NCBI GenBank assembly: GCA_003486645.1
Contig: DNGI01000215.1
Span: 1-9,607 of the forward strand
Direction of reading: 5' to 3'
DNA: 9,607 bases
Source of the DNA: Cyanobacteria bacterium UBA11370
GTDB lineage: Bacteria; Cyanobacteriota; Cyanobacteriia; Cyanobacteriales; Coleofasciculaceae
The position numbers and the translations under genes were made by a program. Below are positions 5,201 to 9,607 of the stretch, one piece after another; position 1 is the first letter of the stretch; each line of letters opens with the position of its first letter. A model generated the notes under the pieces. It was not told the DNA's origin, did not search any database, and saw only the letters and a program-made list of their open reading frames with translations.

Positions 5201-7054
5201 ATGAAACTTCTACCATTGGATAAGCTCGGAGCCAGAGAAATCGAAAGTGGAGTCATTGACTTTGGACTCTTTCTGCCTTGGGTGTCGGCAACCAACGGCA
5301 ATCGGTTGTGGGTAAAAATCATTCACGAACAAGACCAATTCCTGCAAGACATACAGCCGATGGAGTTTGAACTGACTCATTCCATTGATGCAGAATATGG
5401 GGATTATTGGTCAGGAACACTAACTATTAACAGCCAACCCAAACCCCATCCCAAATCTGCTTGGGGAACCCCTGGAACTTACGTTTATCGGTATTGTCTG
5501 CATAACCCCAATCGCGGAGAAATTGATTGGATCATCGATCCGTTTGCTAGAGAGTTTGGTGTGGGCAAATTATCCGCGATCACGATAGGCTATGAAGACC
5601 ATGTATGGAGTGATCAGGAAAATGTCTGGAAAACTCCAGCCTTGAATGATCTGGTGATGTACGAGATGATGATCGACGAGTTCGGTACAGATATTGATGG
5701 GGCAATTGAACGACTCGATTATCTAGCAGATCTAGGAATTAATTGCATTGAAGTAATGCCGATTTCCAATGTTGCCCTGACGGTGGACTGGGGGTATTTG
5801 CCGATTGGCTACTTTGGTGTGGATGAGCGATTTGGCAATAGAAAAGATTTTCAAAAATTCGTTGATGCGGCTCACAAAAAAAATATTGCAGTCATCTTAG
5901 ATGCCGTTTATGGTCACACCAGTGATAGTTTTCCTTACTCTTATCTTTACAGGCAGCTAGCATACCATGAAAACCCATTTATGGGTTCATTTGCCAAAGA
6001 TTATTTTGGCGAAAGCACGGACTATAACCGCACATTTACCCAAGACTTTTTCTTCACAGTCAATTATTACTGGCTTGAGCGTTATCACGTCGATGGCTTT
6101 CGGTATGACTGCGTACCTAATTACTGGGATGGTTCCACAGGAAAAGGCTACGCTAACCTAACTTATCGTACATACCAAACAGTCAAAGATAAGAAAGACG
6201 CTGGTGATCACTGGCAAAAATTCTTTAACAACGATACGATTAACCTCATCCAATGTGCTGAACAATTAGAAGGCCCGCAAGAGATTCTTAATAGCACCTA
6301 TACCAACTGCACTTGGCAAAATGAAACGTTTGGGGCAGCTAAGGACTTAGCCCATGGGAATCGAGATCAATTGACTAATTTTGGGTTTCGATTGGGTCTT
6401 TCTAACTATCCGGTAGAGGTGACAGCTAACGGTGACAAAATTGCCAAAACAGCGTTACAATATATTGAGAATCACGACCACCAACGCTTTGTCTGCAACT
6501 TTGGCTTTATCAATCGGGATAATGAGTTATTAAAAGAGGGTAATCGTGACCTTTGGTACAAAGTCCAACCGTACTTAATAGGAATACTCACCGCCAAAGG
6601 AATTCCTCTGCTTTGGCAAGGTCAAGAATTTGGAGAAAACTATTACCTTCCAGACCAAGGTTTTGGACGGGTGATGTTGTTGCGACCAGTCCGGTGGGAC
6701 TATTTCTACGATGCGATCGGCAACCGTGTAATTTCCTTAGTCAGGAAGCTGGTGAAACTGCGCCGCGAACAATCCCAATTCCGCGAGGGCAACCATTTCT
6801 TTTACAATCACTATGAGCGTTATCAGTCCAAAAATATCCTGCTTTTCTCTCGCCAATATGGCAATAGTTTCAGCCTAGTAGCCCTCAACTTTGGGGATTG
6901 GGATCAGACCGTGCCGTTCTGGTTTCCTATTAGTGGTGATTATTACGAAGAACTCCAGGGACAAAACAACTTAATTGGGGTTCCAAGTTATTCGGAATAT
7001 GGGATAACGATTCCCAGCAACTACGGACGTATTTGGACGGTAAAAACTGCCTAA
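5201..7054 (+). CDS. GH13 alpha-glucan-active enzyme (alpha-amylase / branching-enzyme-like)
   Basis: This retaining alpha-glucosidic enzyme of family GH13 has 617 residues. It begins with a beta-sandwich (E-set/CBM48-like) domain at about 15-125, followed by a TIM barrel and a C-terminal beta domain at about 545-617. All conserved regions are intact: GINCIEVMPI (179-188); DAVYGH with D234 and H239; GFRYD (299-303) with R301 and the nucleophile D303; QCAEQ with acid/base E354; ENHD (423-426) with H425 and the transition-state D426; and GIPLLWQGQEFGE (467-479). The N-terminal domain and the WGY...GYFGVDERFG segment resemble glycogen branching enzymes and maltooligosyltrehalose trehalohydrolases more than simple amylases, but specificity cannot be read from the sequence. 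It probably acts on glycogen or maltodextrins in the cytoplasm, as there is no signal peptide. The ATG has no strong Shine-Dalgarno; its promoter is at 5094-5121 and its terminator at 7082-7113. No other glycogen or trehalose genes are in view. Confidence 0.88.
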   Translation: MKLLPLDKLGAREIESGVIDFGLFLPWVSATNGNRLWVKIIHEQDQFLQDIQPMEFELTHSIDAEYGDYWSGTLTINSQPKPHPKSAWGTPGTYVYRYCLHNPNRGEIDWIIDPFAREFGVGKLSAITIGYEDHVWSDQENVWKTPALNDLVMYEMMIDEFGTDIDGAIERLDYLADLGINCIEVMPISNVALTVDWGYLPIGYFGVDERFGNRKDFQKFVDAAHKKNIAVILDAVYGHTSDSFPYSYLYRQLAYHENPFMGSFAKDYFGESTDYNRTFTQDFFFTVNYYWLERYHVDGFRYDCVPNYWDGSTGKGYANLTYRTYQTVKDKKDAGDHWQKFFNNDTINLIQCAEQLEGPQEILNSTYTNCTWQNETFGAAKDLAHGNRDQLTNFGFRLGLSNYPVEVTANGDKIAKTALQYIENHDHQRFVCNFGFINRDNELLKEGNRDLWYKVQPYLIGILTAKGIPLLWQGQEFGENYYLPDQGFGRVMLLRPVRWDYFYDAIGNRVISLVRKLVKLRREQSQFREGNHFFYNHYERYQSKNILLFSRQYGNSFSLVALNFGDWDQTVPFWFPISGDYYEELQGQNNLIGVPSYSEYGITIPSNYGRIWTVKTA

Positions 7055-7360
7055 ATATCCACCAAATATAGCAATTTTGGTAAAGGGGTAAAATAGTATT
7101 TACCCCTTTTTTTAATCGAATTTCAGACAATAATTGAATTGAAATAAGTTTTTAAACCTAGGTTTTACTGGCTAAAGAGTATATTTAGCTATTGAAACTC
7201 TAAAGAATTTTTATTAGCGTTACGTTAAGTCAAGGAATTAAGCGATCGCACCCAGTTCAGCTATCGCTAATCTATTCAAGATGAAGTCAAGTAATCGCTC
7301 TGCATGAGTTCGTTTAGGGACACAAAACGCACAACATAACCTAATAAAGGATAGTTAAGG
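7055..7360 (+). other. Intergenic region between the GH13 and PEP-CTERM genes
   Basis: No gene is seen in these 306 bases. It starts with the GH13 terminator (7082-7113). Then follow a 12-base perfect palindrome, AAACCTAGGTTT (7154-7165), and an adjacent hairpin, GCTAAA (7171-7176) with TTTAGC (7184-7189), both candidate operator sites for the next gene. One HIP1 octamer lies at 7242-7249. AAAGGA at 7346-7351 is the ribosome binding site of the PEP-CTERM gene. I could not assign a convincing promoter. Confidence 0.5.
7082..7113 (+). terminator. Intrinsic terminator of the GH13 gene
   Basis: A perfect 11-bp stem pairs AAAGGGGTAAA (7082-7092) with TTTACCCCTTT (7099-7109) around a 6-base loop. 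The T-tract is seven bases (7107-7113). It lies 28 bases after the GH13 stop codon. Because A-runs flank the left arm, it could also act in the reverse direction. Confidence 0.85.
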
Positions 7361-7981
7361 ATGAGCAAAAACCTTTTCACCCAATCCCTAATTCCTGCTG
7401 CTAGCGTTGCTCTCAGCTTAACGATGCTTGACGTTAATCCAGCCCAAGCTATCACCTTTTCGTTTTCAGTTGATAACTTTGTCCATTCACCTAAATGCTA
7501 TCACTCTTCCTCTGAATATGTATGCCGTCCGACTACCTATGGTGGTAAGCTTTCTGGTACGTTCTCAGGAGAAGATCTCAATAACGACAACATTTTAGAG
7601 TACCAAATTTTCCAGGTTGCTGAGGTTACGGATTTTGTTATGCAATGGTCGGATTTGATTGTACCAGCTCCATTTTCATATAGTTTGAGAGAAAATATAG
7701 GTCTAATAGACTTTAAATATGACCTAATTTCTAATAAATTTTTGAAGTTCTATTGGATACGACAAGGATCTTACTTTGTTCTCAGTTATAACTCAAATGA
7801 CTTGTTGCATACACCCTGGACTTTCAAGGAACATAATTATCACCAAGCGTCGAGTAATAAAGAAGCTGTCATTGTACAACTAGATCCGAATCAATCAATC
7901 CCAGAACCAGGAAATGTAGGCGCAATCTTGTTTATGGGTGCAGTTGGCTGGTTGAACAAGAAGCGAGTTTCTTCTAAATAG
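7361..7981 (+). CDS. PEP-CTERM sorting-signal exported protein
   Basis: This is an exported protein of unknown role. An N-terminal signal peptide covers residues 1-30, with hydrophobic core IPAASVALSLTML and cleavage after NPAQA (30). The C-terminus carries a PEP-CTERM tripartite signal: PEP at 181-183, a hydrophobic span at about 186-198 (VGAILFMGAVGWL) and a basic end, NKKR. Such signals are processed by an exosortase in the inner membrane (family knowledge), and no exosortase gene is in this window. The mature region of about 150 residues has the GKLSGTFSGEDLNNDNILE segment typical of many cyanobacterial PEP-CTERM proteins, two cysteines (C46, C55) that could form a disulfide, and mostly beta-type composition. 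ATG at 7361 is preceded by AAAGGA at 9-base spacing. It ends 18 bases from the convergent RNase D gene, with no terminator visible between them. Confidence 0.85.
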   Translation: MSKNLFTQSLIPAASVALSLTMLDVNPAQAITFSFSVDNFVHSPKCYHSSSEYVCRPTTYGGKLSGTFSGEDLNNDNILEYQIFQVAEVTDFVMQWSDLIVPAPFSYSLRENIGLIDFKYDLISNKFLKFYWIRQGSYFVLSYNSNDLLHTPWTFKEHNYHQASSNKEAVIVQLDPNQSIPEPGNVGAILFMGAVGWLNKKRVSSK

Positions 7982-7999
7982 TTCTAGGTTTCAACTCGT

Positions 8000-8911
8000 T
8001 TAAAACGGCAATTCTTCATCTTCTTGATCCGCGATCGCAAGTCGCCAGTTTGTACTTACTTCCTCTTCCACTGGCAGTTTTTCTATCGCCTCTCCAATCT
8101 TTTCTTGAAGTGCTTTTGTGAGTTGCACAGATAACTCTAGCTCAATTCCCAATTCTTGGGTTAATTTAGCGAGTTGATTAAACGCTACTTTTTTAGTACT
8201 TCGAGCTTGACTGGATAGGCGAAATCCATTAATTTTCGGGACATTTTGAGCCTGCATCGCGGCTTTGAGGCGTTCTTTAATTTGATTAATTTCAGTATCG
8301 AGTTGCTTCCACCGATGTTCGACTTGTCGATACCTCAATGTGAGAGCCTCAATATCTTCACTAGCCGGATCAGGAGCGGGAAACTGTAATAAATACTGAT
8401 GGATTTGTGCGACATAAACAGCATCCATTGTAGCGTAATGGAGCTGATTTGATGTTAGAGGACGTTTGCTCCAATCTCCTCCTTGTTCGGTTTTATCTAC
8501 AGTGGGGAAATGGCAGAGTTGTTCAGCTAGAGTTTTGAGTTGAAAATTAGGTAATGGGAGCAGATAGTAGGGAATTTTTTGTGCCATTTCTAGGGTACAG
8601 GTAACATTTTTGGCTTTACGTTTACCCAAAAAATTGATATCATATTTAGCATTGTGGAAAACTTTCTCAATTGCCGGATTGAGCATAATTTTATCAATAA
8701 ACTCATTGGCGATATCAGGGTACTGTAAAATATCTAAAACGGATACGGTGTCGCCTTTAAGATCAGTCAAGTTATCCAAAACTTGAATTAAGGACAATTT
8801 AGGATTTTCAGTTTTATAGTCCGCTACTTCTGTGTCTAACCACAGGATTGGTGATTGGGTATAGTGAGCGATCGCAGAGCGAATATCTTTGGGTTGGGTG
8901 AGGTAGGGCAT
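8000..8911 (-). CDS. RNase D-like DEDDy 3'-5' exonuclease
   Basis: This 3'-5' exonuclease of the RNase D group probably trims RNA 3' ends such as tRNA or other structured RNA precursors in the cytoplasm. I place the start at the Met of MPYLTQPKD (8911), giving 303 residues, because that is where cyanobacterial RNase D proteins begin as I remember them. The frame stays open to an ATG at 9112, but those 67 extra residues are kinase remnant and linker. With 8911 as residue 1 the catalytic set is complete: D26 and E28 in LWLDTE, D91 in HNAKYD, and D163 with Y159 in HYATMD, the DEDDy type. The C-terminal third (about 185-303) is helical, possibly coiled coil, then acidic, and I see no clear HRDC domain. 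No good Shine-Dalgarno precedes 8911, so the start is uncertain. It is convergent with the PEP-CTERM gene. Confidence 0.82.
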   Translation of the reverse strand: MPYLTQPKDIRSAIAHYTQSPILWLDTEVADYKTENPKLSLIQVLDNLTDLKGDTVSVLDILQYPDIANEFIDKIMLNPAIEKVFHNAKYDINFLGKRKAKNVTCTLEMAQKIPYYLLPLPNFQLKTLAEQLCHFPTVDKTEQGGDWSKRPLTSNQLHYATMDAVYVAQIHQYLLQFPAPDPASEDIEALTLRYRQVEHRWKQLDTEINQIKERLKAAMQAQNVPKINGFRLSSQARSTKKVAFNQLAKLTQELGIELELSVQLTKALQEKIGEAIEKLPVEEEVSTNWRLAIADQEDEELPF

Positions 8912-8944
8912 CGGCAAGCAAGGGTTTATTTTAAGCTTAAACAG

Positions 8945-9272
8945 TTTTAATTTAGGTTGCACAAGTGGAGAGGATTTTTGAGGGGAAGGAGTGGCTGAGG
9001 GAGGAAAAAAAGGGATAGTTGGGGATAAACGGGTGGGTGAAATTAGGCTGTTAAAGACTTGTAACGTTTCAGTGGCGGATTGATAGCGATCGCCGAAGTG
9101 ATAGCGTACCATTTTGTCTAGAATGGTGGCTAATTCTGGGCTGATGGATACGCGATCGCGCCAGATAATTTCTAGGGTATCAGGGTCTGTCGGGAGTTGG
9201 TGGGATTCCTGTTAAGGCTTGAATTCCGACTATGCCTAGGGTATAAATATCGCTACTTGGTTGAGGATAACC
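8945..9272 (-). pseudogene. C-lobe remnant of a cyanobacterial Ser/Thr protein kinase, frameshifted
   Basis: Translating the minus strand from 9272 gives GYPQPSSDIYTLG, IVGIQALTGIPPT, which is the subdomain IX (DxYxxG) and following helix of Hanks-type kinases common in cyanobacteria. At about 9200 the frame shifts. The next frame reads QLPTDPDTLEIIWRD, then ELATILDKMVRYHFGDRYQSATETLQ, covering subdomains X-XI with the conserved Arg in DRYQSA. A Pro/Ser-rich linker follows to about 8945, as in kinases where the domain is tied to a C-terminal region. The first frame hits a stop at 9180-9182, and a TAA at 9273-9275 closes it upstream. The N-lobe, catalytic loop and DFG region are absent from the window, so it cannot be an active kinase. 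The second frame runs on, in phase, into the RNase D gene, creating an apparent 370-residue fusion whose ATG (9112) is only an internal kinase Met. Confidence 0.8.
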
Positions 9273-9310
9273 TTAAACCACGATAGGAATATGCAGTTTA
9301 AATACTTATT

Positions 9311-9335
9311 AGCTGAGTATCTCTCTCAGCTTTTT
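9311..9335 (+). terminator. Hairpin with T-run at the left edge of the putative leader
   Basis: AGCTGAG (9311-9317) pairs with CTCAGCT (9325-9331) across a 7-base loop and is followed by T5. It has intrinsic-terminator form for rightward transcription, though the stem is short. It could insulate the putative CRISPR locus from the left. Confidence 0.4.
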
Positions 9336-9491
9336 GCGACAACCAGTAGGTGTTTTTGGGAAAAGGTGAAATTTTGAGGCTGTATCCTTGATTCTGTAAG
9401 GATTTGAAGCCTATTAGCCCCAAACTGAAGTTGTCGCAATTCCTGAAATGCTTACTGTGGTTGGTTTTGAGGCTATTTTTTTTAGGGAGTC

Positions 9492-9522
9492 TTGCACAAG
9501 TGGAGGACGCGAATGCTATATT
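9492..9522 (+). promoter_or_regulatory. Candidate leader promoter (extended -10)
   Basis: TATATT (9517-9522) preceded by TGC (9514-9516) forms an extended -10. TTGCAC (9492-9497) is a possible -35 at the long spacing of 19. Transcription would start near 9529, about 57 bases before the putative first repeat, a suitable place for a precursor crRNA. Confidence 0.3.
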
Positions 9523-9585
9523 TAGATCAGCTTGTCGCAATTGCACCTTGAAAACTGAATACACCAAGGCTTTCAGATGCCAGCG

Positions 9586-9607
9586 GTTGAAATCAACTTA
9601 AATCCCT
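9586..9607 (+). CRISPR. First 22 bases of a putative CRISPR repeat, cut by the window edge
   Basis: The window ends GTTGAAATCAACTT then AAATCCCT. This has the layout of 37-nt cyanobacterial repeats beginning GTTAAAACCC, continuing TAAAATCCCT and ending with a mirrored AGGGATTGAAAC, with 17 of 22 positions agreeing with the Nostoc/Anabaena-type repeat as I recall it. The AATCCCT at the end would be the left arm of the repeat's stem. Only one partial unit is present, so no spacer or periodicity can be shown here. Confidence 0.55.

Larger units (their letters stand above)
9301..9585 (+). promoter_or_regulatory. Probable CRISPR leader region
   Basis: No credible gene lies here. A terminator-like hairpin opens the region (9311-9335). 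TTTTGAGGCT occurs at 9372-9381 and again at 9465-9474; TTGTCGCAATT occurs at 9431-9441 and 9532-9542; and an inverted copy, TTGCGACAA, is at 9334-9342. ATCCTT/AAGGAT arms (9384-9389, 9398-9403) form a small hairpin. CCTTGAAAACTGAATA (9546-9561) close to the repeat resembles leader-proximal sequence of cyanobacterial arrays, from memory. The leader call depends on the repeat start at 9586. Confidence 0.5.

Noticed and set aside
8912..9112. N-terminal extension of the RNase D protein as a real domain
   Set aside because: Its first 25 residues are the kinase subdomain XI end and the rest is a Pro/Ser-rich linker. The RNase D family normally starts at the Met at 8911.
9546..9561. CCTTGAAAACTGAATA, like the rRNA spacer of Firmicutes
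   Set aside because: No rRNA or tRNA is near and the host is cyanobacterial, so the match is chance or part of the CRISPR leader.
9298..9601. Two overlapping open frames, one per strand
   Set aside because: They have no recognisable protein features, no ribosome binding site, and lie inside the putative CRISPR leader and repeat.

Overview
The window comes from a cyanobacterium, probably a filamentous or otherwise large-genome one. The evidence is: ten copies of the HIP1 octamer GCGATCGC (starts at 657, 2288, 3008, 3867, 4794, 7242, 8031, 8868, 9085 and 9152), where about 0.15 would be expected by chance; a textbook cyanobacterial beta-carotene hydroxylase (CrtR); a PEP-CTERM protein; pyrimidine-rich short tandem repeats between genes; the C-lobe of a cyanobacterial-type Ser/Thr kinase; and a cyanobacterial-type CRISPR repeat start at the right edge. 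The species cannot be named from this sequence.

Layout, left to right. crtR (+, 32-919) faces a family 2 glycosyltransferase (-, 995-2053) across a 75-bp gap holding a long imperfect hairpin. A divergent 188-bp gap separates the glycosyltransferase from an M28 zinc peptidase (+, 2242-3087). A repeat-bearing spacer of about 350 bp follows. Next is an unrecognised multi-pass membrane protein (+, 3437-4174), flanked on both sides by pyrimidine-rich repeat tracts. A small secreted protein of unknown role (-, 4418-4849) then diverges from a GH13 alpha-glucan enzyme (+, 5201-7054). The GH13 gene has a good extended -10 promoter and a near-perfect intrinsic terminator. A PEP-CTERM exported protein (+, 7361-7981) converges, with only 18 bp between, on an RNase D-like 3'-5' exonuclease (-, 8000-8911).

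The right end is the most interesting part. The RNase D reading frame stays open upstream of its likely true start. That extension is the decayed C-terminal lobe of a Ser/Thr protein kinase (about 8945-9272, minus strand), with one frameshift and no N-lobe or catalytic loop. Kinase similarity stops at about 9273. The remaining 300 bases look like a CRISPR leader: they hold duplicated modules (TTTTGAGGCT ... TTGTCGCAATT, twice), an extended -10 promoter candidate, and a last 22 bases that match the first 22 positions of a 37-nt cyanobacterial CRISPR repeat as I remember it. The window appears to stop inside the first repeat.

The genes do not form one pathway or one long operon. They are mostly single housekeeping or accessory genes with alternating orientation: carotenoid synthesis, glycosyl transfer, peptide hydrolysis, alpha-glucan metabolism, surface protein export and RNA processing. 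They sit beside what is probably a CRISPR locus.
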